Source of the DNA: Crenobacter oryzisoli
GTDB taxonomy: Bacteria; Pseudomonadota; Gammaproteobacteria; Burkholderiales; Chromobacteriaceae
Direction of reading: 5' to 3'
Assembly (NCBI RefSeq): GCF_030385785.1
Contig: NZ_JAUEDK010000025.1
Location: 1 to 64,000 of the forward strand
DNA length: 64,000 nucleotides
Positions within the stretch are counted from its first letter, which is position 1, and each line of letters opens with the position of its first letter. The notes beneath the pieces were generated by a model. The model saw nothing but the letters and a program-made list of their open reading frames with translations, had not been told where the DNA came from and did not search any database. A program made the translations under genes and the position numbers. Positions 1-8,462 of the stretch are shown here, one piece after another.

Positions 1-2
1 GC

Positions 3-209
3 TTTACGACAGCGCTGCATTATTTGCGCTATGAGTGGAGCTGGCTGGCGATCAGCAGCCCCGGCACCTTGCCGGCGCGCTTGCTGCGTCTGCGGGAACG
101 CCTCGGGGAGTTGCTGCTACCGAAACAACGGCGGGGGCGTGAATGCCCCCGCGTGGTGAAAAAGCTGCCGTCCCGTTACCCAATCAAACAGGTTCGATCC
201 GCTAAGTGA
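3..209 (+). CDS. IS4-type transposase, C-terminal remnant (start outside window)
   Basis: The frame is open from the left edge to TGA at 207-209 and encodes about 68 residues. The tail is basic and ends with a Cys-Pro-Arg-Val-Val-Lys-Lys motif followed by Ser-Arg-Tyr-Pro, which resembles the extreme C-terminus of IS4-family DDE transposases. The catalytic domain lies outside the window, so completeness cannot be judged. The perfect palindrome CCCCCATGGGGG follows about 10 bases after the stop and may belong to the element end. The family call rests on the tail motif only. Confidence 0.55.
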   Translation, partial: FTTALHYLRYEWSWLAISSPGTLPARLLRLRERLGELLLPKQRRGRECPRVVKKLPSRYPIKQVRSAK

Positions 210-248
210 ACGGCATTACCCCCATGGGGGCCGGTTTTGGTTTCCGAA

Positions 249-268
249 TTCGGCCAGCATTGGCCGAA
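249..268. terminator. inverted repeat between convergent genes (TTCGGCCA / TGGCCGAA)
   Basis: There is an 8-bp perfect stem, TTCGGCCA, a GCAT loop, then TGGCCGAA. It lies between the transposase remnant (+) and the cupin gene (-). There is no long T tract on either side, so termination is inferred mainly from position and from the resemblance to the hairpins at 36133, 38498 and 54689. Confidence 0.4.
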
Positions 269-283
269 CGGTCGATCTCTCGA

Positions 284-760
284 TCAGGCCTGTGCGTAGC
301 GCTCGCCGACCTTTGCAACGCGCATGAACGCCATCAGCTCAGACACCTTGGCGTCGCCCTCGGCGGGTGACCAGGCGGCCAGATCCACCTCGGTCAACGG
401 CGCGTACGGCCCCTGCTTTACCTCGAACACTACGCTGCCCGGCTCACAGGACTGCACCGAGTGCCAGGTGTTGGCCGGCATCTCCAGCACGCGCACCTCT
501 TTGCCGAGCAGGATGCGCTCGCTCACCACACCGGCCTCGTCGAAGATGATCACTTCGAACGAGCCCTTCAGCACGGTCAGCAACTCCCAGCTGTGACTGT
601 GGCGGTGCGGACGCACATAGGTGTCCGGCTCCATCGCGATCGCCAGCCGCTGCACCGGGGCCGACAGCTCGGGATGGAAATTGCGATTGGCGCGCAGGCG
701 CGGAGCGGCGGCGGCCGTGGCGCTCAGCGTGTCGAGGTCGGTATGGGTGAGCGTCAGCAT
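284..760 (-). CDS. WbuC-family cupin-fold metalloprotein
   Basis: This 158-residue protein is a single-domain cupin. The first cupin motif lies at about residues 51-65 (Pro-His-Arg-His-Ser-His-Ser-Trp-Glu, with H52, H54, H56 and E59 as likely metal ligands). The second motif is near residue 100 (Met-Pro-Ala-Asn-Thr-Trp-His). Length and motifs match the WbuC family, often found near O-antigen or surface-sugar genes; its reaction is not established. It is divergent from the arn operon, so a link with envelope sugar metabolism is plausible but inferred. Confidence 0.75.
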   Translation of the reverse strand: MLTLTHTDLDTLSATAAAAPRLRANRNFHPELSAPVQRLAIAMEPDTYVRPHRHSHSWELLTVLKGSFEVIIFDEAGVVSERILLGKEVRVLEMPANTWHSVQSCEPGSVVFEVKQGPYAPLTEVDLAAWSPAEGDAKVSELMAFMRVAKVGERYAQA

Positions 761-794
761 AAAAACTCCTAAAACAGGTGCGCAAAGCGCTTGC

Positions 795-803
795 TGGTAT
801 AAT
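795..803 (+). promoter_or_regulatory. extended -10 promoter candidate upstream of the arn operon
   Basis: TGG-TATAAT gives an extended -10 (TGn plus TATAAT) reading toward arnT. No good -35 hexamer is seen 17 bases upstream, as expected for extended -10 promoters. It would leave a leader of roughly 190 bases before arnT. No clear PmrA-type direct repeat was recognised. Confidence 0.4.
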
Positions 804-997
804 CGCGGCCGCCGAGCTTAGCACGACTGCCCCGCACTGCGCCCCGCCAGGTAACAAAATAGCGACACGACGGGGATGTTGCACCGGCAGCGGCTGTGCG
901 ATGATGCCCCGCGCCCGGCGATGCCGCCCGCGTAAGCTTGGCCTAAGCTTCACCGCTTAGTCTCTGAACCCTTTCGTCCTCAAACCCCTCATTTCTG

Positions 998-2671
998 ATG
1001 AACGAACCTCACCGCCCCGCTGCTTCTCCTAACGAATGCCCGCGCCGCCCCTGGGTGTGGCTGGGCTGGCTGGCGCTCGCCGCCGTCTGGTTCGGCTCGC
1101 TCGGCTATCGCGCGCTGATTCACCCGGACGAAGGCCGCTACGCCTCGATCTCGCTGGAGATGTTGCAGAGGAGCGACTGGCTAACGCCGCACCTGAACGG
1201 TTTCCTCTACTTCGAGAAGCCAATCCTGCAGTATTGGATGGGCGCGGCAAGCTTCGCCGTGTTCGGCATCAACGAATTCGCCGCGCGCTTCTGGCCGGGG
1301 CTCACCGGTTTTCTCACCGTCATCGCGGTAGCCGTCACCGGCCGCCGGCTGTGGGGGGGGCAGGCCGGCCTGTTTGCCGCGCTGGCCGCAGCCGGCACCA
1401 CTTGGATCATCGGTAACAGCCACTTCCTGACGCTGGACATGGGGCTGACCCTCTTCCTGACCGTGGCGCTGTGCGGCTTCCTGGTGGCCCAGCGCGACGA
1501 GGCAAGCGATGCCGAGCGTCGCAATGCCATGTGGCTGACCTGGGCGGCGATGGCCGGCGCGACACTGTCCAAGGGTCTGGTCGGCCTAGTGATCCCCGGG
1601 GCGACGCTGGTGCTCTACAGCCTGACTACCTGGCAGTGGGCGTTCTGGCGCCGCATGCACTGGCTGTCGGGCCTGATCATCTTCTTCGCGCTTGCCGCGC
1701 CATGGTTCGTGGCGGTGTCGCTGAAGAACCCGGGCTTCTTCGATTTCTTCTTCATCCGCGAGCACTTCCAGCGCTTCCTCACCGACGAGGCCAAGCGCAC
1801 CGGTGCGTTCTACTACTTCGTGCCCATCCTGATCGTCGGCCTGCTGCCGTGGACTACCTTGCTGCCGGCGCTGTGCAACGTCGGTCTGCGCCGCGAGCCG
1901 CGCCTGACCTTCCAGCCGCTGCGCCTCTTGCTGATCTGGTCGATCTTCGTGTTCGTGTTCTTCAGCATCTCCAAGTCGAAGCTGCCGTCGTACATCCTGC
2001 CGATGTTCCCGGCACTGGCGCTGCTGATGGCACGGTACTTCGTCGAGGTCAATGCGGAGCGGCTGAAGCGCCACCTGCTGCTGCCGATGGCGTTCTGGCT
2101 GATCCTGCTCGCCGCCGTGCCGTTTGTCGGCCGCTTCGCGTCCCCCGATTCGCCGATAGAAGTGCTGACGCCGTTCGCTCACGCGATCGCGCTCGCCGCC
2201 TTGCTGTTCCTCGTGCCGGCGCTTGCCGCCTGGCGCCTGCTCGGCCGTGGCCGCAAGCTTGCCGCAGTGGCGCTGATCGCCGCCGGCAGCCTAGCGGCGG
2301 TTACCACCGCCTCGCTCGGCCACGACAGCTACGGCCAGCTCAAGAGCAGTAAGGCGGTGGTCGCCAAGCTCACTCCATACCTGAAACCGGACAGCCAGAT
2401 CTTCTCGGTGGGTTATTATGAGCAGTCGTTCCCGTATTATCTCCGCCGCAACGTGACGCTGGTCGCGTACACTGACGAGTTTTCCTACGGCCAGGGCCAG
2501 GAACCGCAGCGCTGGATGCCGAAGGTCGAGCAGTTCACTGCACGCTGGCGCGCCATCCCGCACGCGGCGGCGATGATGTCGTCGAACACTTACAAGGAAT
2601 TGCAACAACAGGGCCTGCCGATGCAGCTTGTCTACCAGGATGCGCGTCGGGTGGTCGTGGTCAAACCATGA
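998..2671 (+). CDS. arnT: lipid A 4-amino-4-deoxy-L-arabinose transferase (GT83, PMT superfamily)
   Basis: This 557-residue integral membrane protein has about a dozen hydrophobic segments and the usual length of ArnT. The N-terminal periplasmic region carries the acidic Pro-Asp-Glu-Gly-Arg-Tyr motif (about residue 43-48) typical of the PMT/ArnT superfamily, where the acidic residue is catalytic. ArnT transfers L-Ara4N from undecaprenyl phosphate to lipid A phosphates on the periplasmic side, lowering negative charge and giving resistance to cationic peptides. It is the first gene of an apparent seven-gene operon and its stop overlaps the next start by ATGA. Confidence 0.88.
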   Translation: MNEPHRPAASPNECPRRPWVWLGWLALAAVWFGSLGYRALIHPDEGRYASISLEMLQRSDWLTPHLNGFLYFEKPILQYWMGAASFAVFGINEFAARFWPGLTGFLTVIAVAVTGRRLWGGQAGLFAALAAAGTTWIIGNSHFLTLDMGLTLFLTVALCGFLVAQRDEASDAERRNAMWLTWAAMAGATLSKGLVGLVIPGATLVLYSLTTWQWAFWRRMHWLSGLIIFFALAAPWFVAVSLKNPGFFDFFFIREHFQRFLTDEAKRTGAFYYFVPILIVGLLPWTTLLPALCNVGLRREPRLTFQPLRLLLIWSIFVFVFFSISKSKLPSYILPMFPALALLMARYFVEVNAERLKRHLLLPMAFWLILLAAVPFVGRFASPDSPIEVLTPFAHAIALAALLFLVPALAAWRLLGRGRKLAAVALIAAGSLAAVTTASLGHDSYGQLKSSKAVVAKLTPYLKPDSQIFSVGYYEQSFPYYLRRNVTLVAYTDEFSYGQGQEPQRWMPKVEQFTARWRAIPHAAAMMSSNTYKELQQQGLPMQLVYQDARRVVVVKP

Positions 2672-3042
2672 AACTGATTGAATTCGGATTGATTCTGCTG
2701 GGCGTGCTGCTCAATGCCGCCGCCCAGCTATTCCTGAAGGCTGGGGTGCGCCAGATCGGCCACTTCGATTTTTCCGCCGCCAATATCGTGCCGATCGGCT
2801 GGTCGTTGGCGACCAACCTGCCGATCATCGGCGGCCTGTCCTGCTACGTGATCAGCGTGGTGGTGTGGATCATGGCGCTGTCGCGCGTCGAGGTCAGCAT
2901 CGCCTACCCGATGCTGTCGATCGGCTACGTGGTCAACGCCGGCCTCGCCTGGTGGCTGTTCGGAGAAGCGGTCACGGCCCAGCGTCTGGCCGGCATCGCC
3001 GTGATCATCATCGGGGTGATCCTGGTCGCCCGCAGTAGCTGA
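2668..3042 (+). CDS. arnE: ArnE-like small EamA/SMR flippase subunit for undecaprenyl-phosphate-L-Ara4N
   Basis: This 124-residue protein has four predicted membrane helices of small multidrug resistance/EamA type. It overlaps arnT by four bases, so translation is probably coupled. In enterobacteria ArnE and ArnF form a heterodimer that moves the lipid-linked sugar across the inner membrane. Only one such subunit is encoded in this operon, so it may act as a homodimer or pair with a protein encoded elsewhere. The arnE rather than arnF label is by position. Confidence 0.75.
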   Translation: MKLIEFGLILLGVLLNAAAQLFLKAGVRQIGHFDFSAANIVPIGWSLATNLPIIGGLSCYVISVVVWIMALSRVEVSIAYPMLSIGYVVNAGLAWWLFGEAVTAQRLAGIAVIIIGVILVARSS

Positions 3043-3074
3043 GTCTTTCGGACCATTTAGGATAAAAAACGCTC

Positions 3075-4199
3075 ATGGATTTCCTGCCGTTTACCCGTCC
3101 CAGCATCGACGAGGACACCATTGCCGCCGTCGGCGAGGTACTGCGTTCCGGTTGGATCACCACCGGCCCGAAATCGCGCGAGCTGGAAGCCGCGCTGTCC
3201 GCTTATGTCGGCGGCCGCCCGGTGCGGGTGGTGACCTCGGCCACCGCCGCGCTGGAGATGGCGCTGCATATCGCCGGCGTGCAGCCGGGCGACGAAGTGA
3301 TCACCTGCCCGCTCAGCTGGGTCGCCACCGCCAATGTGATCCTCACCGTCGGCGCCACCCCTGTGTTCGTCGACGCCGACCCGGTCACCCGCAACATCGA
3401 CCTCGACAAGGTCGAGGCGGCGATCACGCCGAAGACCCGCGCGATCATCCCGGTGGACCTCGCCGGCCTACCTGTTGACCGCGACCGTCTCTATGACATC
3501 GCCGGCCGCCACAGCCTGCGCGTGATCGAGGACGCTGCGCAGTCGATGGGCGCCAACTGGAACGGCCGCGCCATCGGCAGCTTCGGCGACCTGGTGTCGT
3601 TCAGCTTCCACGCCAACAAGAACATGACCAGCGGCGAAGGCGGCTGCCTGGTGCTGAACAACGACGACGAGGCGCGCCTGTTCGAGAAGCTGCGCCTGCA
3701 AGGTGTCACCCGCTTCGCCGACGGCACGATGGACGTCGACGTGCTCGGAGGCAAGGCCAACATGACCGACATCGCCGCGGCGATCGGTCTGGGCCAATTG
3801 AAGAAGCTCGATGGTTTCAACGTCCGCCGCCGCGAACTGGCCCGCCTCTACTTCGAGCACTTCGACGCGAGCCTCGGCTGCGAGCTGCCGCAGGCCGACT
3901 TCGAGCAGAGCAACTGGCACATGTTCCAGCCGCTGTTGCCGCTCGCGAACATGACCCTCTCGCGCGCCGAGTTCATCGACGCGATGAAGGCCGATGGCAT
4001 CGGCGTCGGCGTGCACTACCCGGCCATGCACCTGTTCACGCTGTTCCGCGCCATGGGCTTCAAGGAAGGCGATTTCCCGCACGCCGAGGACATCGGCCGC
4101 CGCACCGTCACCCTGCCGCTGTTCCCGGCGATGCAGGACGCCGATGTGCAGCGCGTCTGCCAGGCGGTCAGCCGCGTGCTGCGCCCCGCATTGAAATAA
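3075..4199 (+). CDS. arnB: UDP-4-amino-4-deoxy-L-arabinose--oxoglutarate aminotransferase
   Basis: This 374-residue PLP enzyme is of the DegT/DnrJ/EryC1 aminotransferase family. The PLP lysine is K182 in Phe-Ser-Phe-His-Ala-Asn-Lys-Asn-Met-Thr, followed by the Gly-Glu-Gly-Gly motif. D153 in Glu-Asp-Ala-Ala-Gln-Ser is the expected ring-nitrogen partner. It converts UDP-4-keto-arabinose to UDP-L-Ara4N using glutamate in the cytoplasm. It sits 32 bases after arnE and 9 bases before arnC. Length and motifs match ArnB closely. Confidence 0.9.
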   Translation: MDFLPFTRPSIDEDTIAAVGEVLRSGWITTGPKSRELEAALSAYVGGRPVRVVTSATAALEMALHIAGVQPGDEVITCPLSWVATANVILTVGATPVFVDADPVTRNIDLDKVEAAITPKTRAIIPVDLAGLPVDRDRLYDIAGRHSLRVIEDAAQSMGANWNGRAIGSFGDLVSFSFHANKNMTSGEGGCLVLNNDDEARLFEKLRLQGVTRFADGTMDVDVLGGKANMTDIAAAIGLGQLKKLDGFNVRRRELARLYFEHFDASLGCELPQADFEQSNWHMFQPLLPLANMTLSRAEFIDAMKADGIGVGVHYPAMHLFTLFRAMGFKEGDFPHAEDIGRRTVTLPLFPAMQDADVQRVCQAVSRVLRPALK

Positions 4200-4208
4200 C
4201 GGACCCTC

Positions 4209-5159
4209 ATGACCACCCCAATCGATCTTTCCGTCGTCATCCCGGTTTACAACGAAGAGGATGGCCTGCAGGCGCTGTTCGACCGCCTCTACCCGTCGCT
4301 CGACGCGCTCGGCATTCGCTACGAAATCGTGTTCGTCAACGACGGCAGCCGCGACGCCTCGCCGCGCATGCTGGCCGACCAGTACCACAAGCGCCCGGAT
4401 GTCACCCGCGTGGTGCTGTTCAACGGCAACTTCGGTCAGCACCGCGCCATCCTGGCCGGCTTCGAGCACAGCCGCGGCGAACGCATCGTCACGCTGGATG
4501 CCGACCTGCAGAACCCGCCGGAAGACATCACCGTGCTGTTGGCCGAAATGGACAAGGGCCACGATTATGTCGGCTCGATCCGCCGCCAGCGCAACGACTC
4601 CTGGTGGCGCCACGTCGCCAGCCGCGCGATGAACCGGCTGCGCGAGCGTATCACCCACATCAAGATGACCGACCAGGGCTGCATGATGCGCGCGTACAGC
4701 CGCCGCATCATCGACACGATCAACCAGTGCAACGAGATGCATACCTTCATCCCGGCACTGGCCTACCAGTTCTCGCAGAACCCCACTGAGGTCGTGGTCG
4801 GCCACGAGGAACGTTTCGCCGGCGAGTCGAAGTACTCGATCTACAGCCTGATCCGGCTCAACTTCGACCTGATGACCGGTTTCTCGCTGGTGCCGCTACA
4901 GATGTTCTCCTTCGTCGGCATCATCATCTCGGTGCTGTCGGGCTTCCTCGTCGTCTATCTGGGTGCCCGCAGACTCATCCTCGGCCCCGAGGAAGGCGGA
5001 CTGTTCACCCTGTTCGCGATCGCCTTCCTCTTGATCGGCATCGCGCTGTTCGGCATCGGCCTATTGGGCGAGTACATCGGCCGCATCTACCAGGAAGTGC
5101 GCCAGCGGCCACGCTACGTGGTCGCTGCCGTGCTGGAACAGAAGGAGCAGCAGCCATGA
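4209..5159 (+). CDS. arnC: undecaprenyl-phosphate 4-deoxy-4-formamido-L-arabinose transferase
   Basis: This 316-residue GT2 glycosyltransferase has an N-terminal GT-A domain. Asp-Gly-Ser is at about residue 45 and Asp-Ala-Asp-Leu-Gln-Asn-Pro-Pro-Glu at about 97-105 (metal and nucleotide binding). Two C-terminal membrane helices lie at about 230-255 and 268-293. It transfers 4-formamido-arabinose from UDP to undecaprenyl phosphate at the inner face of the inner membrane. Its stop overlaps the next start (ATGA), which supports one transcript. Confidence 0.9.
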   Translation: MTTPIDLSVVIPVYNEEDGLQALFDRLYPSLDALGIRYEIVFVNDGSRDASPRMLADQYHKRPDVTRVVLFNGNFGQHRAILAGFEHSRGERIVTLDADLQNPPEDITVLLAEMDKGHDYVGSIRRQRNDSWWRHVASRAMNRLRERITHIKMTDQGCMMRAYSRRIIDTINQCNEMHTFIPALAYQFSQNPTEVVVGHEERFAGESKYSIYSLIRLNFDLMTGFSLVPLQMFSFVGIIISVLSGFLVVYLGARRLILGPEEGGLFTLFAIAFLLIGIALFGIGLLGEYIGRIYQEVRQRPRYVVAAVLEQKEQQP

Positions 5160-6076
5160 CCCGTGTCGTCGTCTTCGCCTATCACAACGTCGGCGTGCGC
5201 TGTCTGTCGGCGCTGCTCGGCCGTGGCGTCGAGGTCGCGTTGGTCGTCACCCACCGCGACAATCCGAACGAGACCATCTGGTTCGGCAGCGTGCAGAAGC
5301 TCGCAGAAAGCCACGGCATCCCGGTGATCACCCCCGACGACCCGAACACCGCCGAGGTGCTGGCGGCGGTCGAGGCGGCGAAGCCTGACTTCCTGTTCTC
5401 GTTCTACTACCGCCACATGCTGAAGGCGCCGCTGCTGAAGGTCGCCCCGCGTGGCTCGTTCAATATGCACGGCTCGCTGCTACCGAAGTACCGCGGCCGG
5501 GTGCCGACCAACTGGGCGGTGATCCACGGCGAGACCGAGACCGGCGCCACCTTGCACGTGATGAACGAGAAGCCCGACAACGGTGCCATCGTCGACCAGT
5601 TCGCCGTGCCCATCCTGCCGAACGATACCGCGCAGGAGGTGTTCGACAAGGTCACCGTCGCCGCCGAACTGGTGCTGTGGCGCTGCCTGCCGGGCCTGCT
5701 CGATGGAACGGCCCAGTTCACCGTCCAGGACCTGAGCCAGGGCGGCTACTTCGGCGGCCGCAAGGCCGAAGACGGCCGCATCGCCGCCGGCATCGGCGCC
5801 AAACAGCTGCACGACTTCGTGCGCGCGGTCACCCACCCCTACCCAGGCGCGTTCAGCGACATCGACGCCGGGCGCGTAGTGATCTGGCGTACGCTGCGCG
5901 CCGGCGACACTGGCCGAACCGTAGCCGGCACCGAACTCTACGCCGACAGTGATGCGCTGTACCTCGCCTGCGCCGACGGTGGCCGGCTGCGCGTGCTCGA
6001 TGCGACGCTCGACGGCGCCCCGCTCGACGCGGCGGCGTTCCGCGCCCGCTTTGGCAACGACCCGATTGCTCTCTAG
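5156..6076 (+). CDS. arnA: stand-alone UDP-L-Ara4N formyltransferase (ArnA N-terminal half)
   Basis: This 306-residue protein is homologous to the formyltransferase half of ArnA. The catalytic triad is visible: N103 and H105 in Asn-Met-His-Gly-Ser-Leu-Leu-Pro, and D141 in Lys-Pro-Asp-Asn-Gly. It uses 10-formyl-tetrahydrofolate to formylate UDP-L-Ara4N before transfer by ArnC. In E. coli this activity is fused to the decarboxylase in one protein of about 660 residues. Here a stop codon and a 61-base gap separate it from the decarboxylase gene. It is translationally coupled to arnC. Confidence 0.88.
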   Translation: MTRVVVFAYHNVGVRCLSALLGRGVEVALVVTHRDNPNETIWFGSVQKLAESHGIPVITPDDPNTAEVLAAVEAAKPDFLFSFYYRHMLKAPLLKVAPRGSFNMHGSLLPKYRGRVPTNWAVIHGETETGATLHVMNEKPDNGAIVDQFAVPILPNDTAQEVFDKVTVAAELVLWRCLPGLLDGTAQFTVQDLSQGGYFGGRKAEDGRIAAGIGAKQLHDFVRAVTHPYPGAFSDIDAGRVVIWRTLRAGDTGRTVAGTELYADSDALYLACADGGRLRVLDATLDGAPLDAAAFRARFGNDPIAL

Positions 6077-6137
6077 AATTGACGTTTAACTAGCTCAACC
6101 TCCGTCGCCAGCTGCGACGGCAGAGGAAACCCGCACA

Positions 6138-7181
6138 ATGAAAAAAGTCCTGATCCTCGGCGTGAACGGCTTCATCGGCCACCACCTGACCCGCAGCATC
6201 ATCGAAAACACCGACTGGGAAATCTACGGCATGGACATGCATGCCGACCGCGTGGCCGAGTGGATGGACCACCCGCGCTTCCATTTCTTCGAGGGTGACA
6301 TCACCATCAACAAGGAATGGATCGAATACCACGTGAAGAAGTGCGACGTGGTGCTGCCGCTGGTCGCCATCGCCACCCCGTCCACCTACGTGAACAACCC
6401 GCTGCGCGTGTTCGAACTGGACTTCGAAGCCAACCTGCCGATCGTGCGCCAGTGCGTGCAGTACAAGAAGCACCTGGTGTTCCCGTCCACCTCCGAGGTG
6501 TACGGCATGTGCCACGACGAAGAATTCGACCCGGAGAACTCCGAACTGATCTGCGGCCCGATCAACAAGCCGCGCTGGATCTACTCCTGCTCCAAGCAGC
6601 TGATGGACCGTGTCATCCACGCCTACGGCATGGAGCAGGGCCTCAACTACACGCTGTTCCGCCCGTTCAACTGGATCGGCGGCGGCCTCGATAACATCAA
6701 CACCCCGAAGGAAGGCTCCAGCCGCGTGATCACCCAGTTCCTGGGCCACATCGTGCGCGGTGAGACCATCAAGCTGGTCGACGGCGGCCACCAGAAGCGC
6801 GCGTTCACCTACGTGGACGACGGCATCGCAGCGCTGATGAAGATCATCGAGAACAAGGACGGCAAGGCGTCCGGCCAGATCTACAACATCGGCAACCCGA
6901 GCAACAACTACTCGATCCGCGACCTGGCGCAGATGATGCTGGACCTGGCGCGTGTCTACCCGGAATACCAACTCAACGCCGACAAGGTGAAGGTCGAGGA
7001 AACCACCTCGGGCGCTTACTACGGCAAGGGCTACCAGGACGTGCAGAACCGCGTGCCGAAGATCGACAACACCAAGGCCGACCTGGACTGGGCGCCGACC
7101 GTGAAGATGGCCGACGCACTGAAGGGCATCTATGACTACTACCGCGATCAAGTGGTAGCGTCGCGCGACCTGTCGCAGTAA
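6138..7181 (+). CDS. arnA: stand-alone UDP-glucuronate decarboxylase (ArnA C-terminal half)
   Basis: This 347-residue extended SDR protein starts with the Rossmann motif Gly-Val-Asn-Gly-Phe-Ile-Gly (residues 8-14). Catalytic residues of the ArnA decarboxylase are seen at S119-E120 (Ser-Thr-Ser-Glu-Val-Tyr-Gly), Y149 and K153 (Tyr-Ser-Cys-Ser-Lys), and the Arg in Gln-Lys-Arg-Ala-Phe-Thr-Tyr. It oxidises and decarboxylates UDP-glucuronate to UDP-4-keto-arabinose. It is a complete separate gene with its own start. The UDP-glucose dehydrogenase that makes its substrate is not in the window. Confidence 0.88.
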   Translation: MKKVLILGVNGFIGHHLTRSIIENTDWEIYGMDMHADRVAEWMDHPRFHFFEGDITINKEWIEYHVKKCDVVLPLVAIATPSTYVNNPLRVFELDFEANLPIVRQCVQYKKHLVFPSTSEVYGMCHDEEFDPENSELICGPINKPRWIYSCSKQLMDRVIHAYGMEQGLNYTLFRPFNWIGGGLDNINTPKEGSSRVITQFLGHIVRGETIKLVDGGHQKRAFTYVDDGIAALMKIIENKDGKASGQIYNIGNPSNNYSIRDLAQMMLDLARVYPEYQLNADKVKVEETTSGAYYGKGYQDVQNRVPKIDNTKADLDWAPTVKMADALKGIYDYYRDQVVASRDLSQ

Positions 7182-7337
7182 GTCCCGGCACGGCGGCGGG
7201 CCACCCGGCCTGCCACCGCCCCGAGGGGCCGCCACGGCCCCACACGCAAAGCCACGGCGGGGGCCACCTGCCGTGCTTTTCCGTGTGACGCCGCGGCACA
7301 CCATCTTTCCCCTCTTTACCTTCTCAAGCTGCCACCC

Positions 7338-8252
7338 ATGAAAACACTCGCGCTCAAGATCGACGTCGACACCTGGCGCGGCACCCGCGAGGGCGTGCCG
7401 CAGCTGGTCGAGATTCTCAAGCGCCACCAGGCCGGCGCCACCTTTCTGTTCAGCCTCGGCCCTGACCACACCGGCCGCGCGATCAAGCGGGTATTCCGTC
7501 CCGGCTTCCTGTCCAAGGTATCGCGCACCTCGGTGGTCGAGCACTACGGCATCCGCACCCTGCTGTACGGCACCCTGCTGCCTGGCCCGGATATCGGCCG
7601 GCGTGAGGCAGCGCTGCTGCGCCAGGTTCGCGACGACGGCTTTGAGGTCGGCATCCATTGCTGGGACCACATCAAGTGGCAGGACTACGTCGCCGGCAAG
7701 GACGCCGCCTGGACCCGCGCCGAGATGCAGAAGGCAGTGAAGCGCTTCACCGAGGTCTTCGGTACCCCGCCGCGCACCCACGGCGCGGCCGGCTGGCAGA
7801 TGAACGAAGCGGCCTATGCGCTGCAAAAGGAATTCGGACTCGACTACGCCTCGGACGGCCGTGGCGACTGCCCGTTCCAGCCGGTCGACGCGCAGGGCCA
7901 CGATCTCGGTGTGCCGCAGCTGCCGAGCACGCTGCCCACGCTCGACGAACTGATCGGCCTCGACGGCTTGACCGCCGACAATGTGCACGAGCATCTTCTG
8001 GCACTCACCGCCGCGCCCAGCGAGCATGGCCATGTCTATACCCTGCATGCCGAGCTGGAGGGCATGAAACTGCTCGCCACCTTTGACCGTCTGCTGGCCG
8101 GCTGGAAGGCACAGGGCTACAAGCTCGTCTCCACCGCCGAGCAATTTGCCGCGCTCGATCCGGCCACGCTGCCGCGCTGCCGCGTGCTGATGGGCGAGAT
8201 TCCCGGCCGCAGCGGCACGCTGGCACTGCAAGGCGCGACGATCAGCGCTTAA
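7338..8252 (+). CDS. arnD: 4-deoxy-4-formamido-L-arabinose-phosphoundecaprenol deformylase
   Basis: This 304-residue NodB/polysaccharide-deacetylase-type protein starts with Lys-Ile-Asp-Val-Asp-Thr, which supplies the catalytic and metal aspartates (near D10/D12). His-Cys-Trp-Asp-His is at about residues 107-111 and Arg-Thr-His-Gly-Ala-Ala-Gly-Trp at about 147-154. It removes the formyl group after ArnC so that ArnT can use the lipid-linked L-Ara4N. It lies 156 bases after the decarboxylase gene; that gap is GC-rich and able to fold. It is the last gene of the operon and is followed by a terminator. Confidence 0.88.
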   Translation: MKTLALKIDVDTWRGTREGVPQLVEILKRHQAGATFLFSLGPDHTGRAIKRVFRPGFLSKVSRTSVVEHYGIRTLLYGTLLPGPDIGRREAALLRQVRDDGFEVGIHCWDHIKWQDYVAGKDAAWTRAEMQKAVKRFTEVFGTPPRTHGAAGWQMNEAAYALQKEFGLDYASDGRGDCPFQPVDAQGHDLGVPQLPSTLPTLDELIGLDGLTADNVHEHLLALTAAPSEHGHVYTLHAELEGMKLLATFDRLLAGWKAQGYKLVSTAEQFAALDPATLPRCRVLMGEIPGRSGTLALQGATISA

Positions 8253-8274
8253 CCGTTGTTCCCGCCGTCCCTTG

Positions 8275-8314
8275 ACCGGAAGCCATCTAGCGATGCCTTC
8301 CGGTTTTTATTTTT
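8275..8314 (+). terminator. rho-independent terminator of the arn operon
   Basis: The stem ACCGGAAG / CTTCCGGT is followed by a T-rich tract (TTTTTATTTTTG). It lies 22 bases after the arnD stop. Confidence 0.8.
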
Positions 8315-8462
8315 GTGGCCACAAGACTGGCCACAAGACGACCGACCACAAGCGCCGGCCGTTTGCACCGAACGCCGCGAGCCGCGGTTGATCCAACGCA
8401 AGCGACCGCGGCAACCCGCTTTCTATACTGACGGCATTCACCCCTTGTTTCAGGAGCGCACG

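Noticed and set aside
3468-4805. 445-codon minus-strand open frame opposite arnB/arnC
   Set aside because: Antisense shadow; arnB and arnC on the plus strand have intact motifs and RBS.
6090-8231. 713-codon minus-strand open frame opposite the arnA decarboxylase and arnD genes
   Set aside because: High-GC antisense frame. The plus strand encodes two enzymes with complete catalytic motifs.
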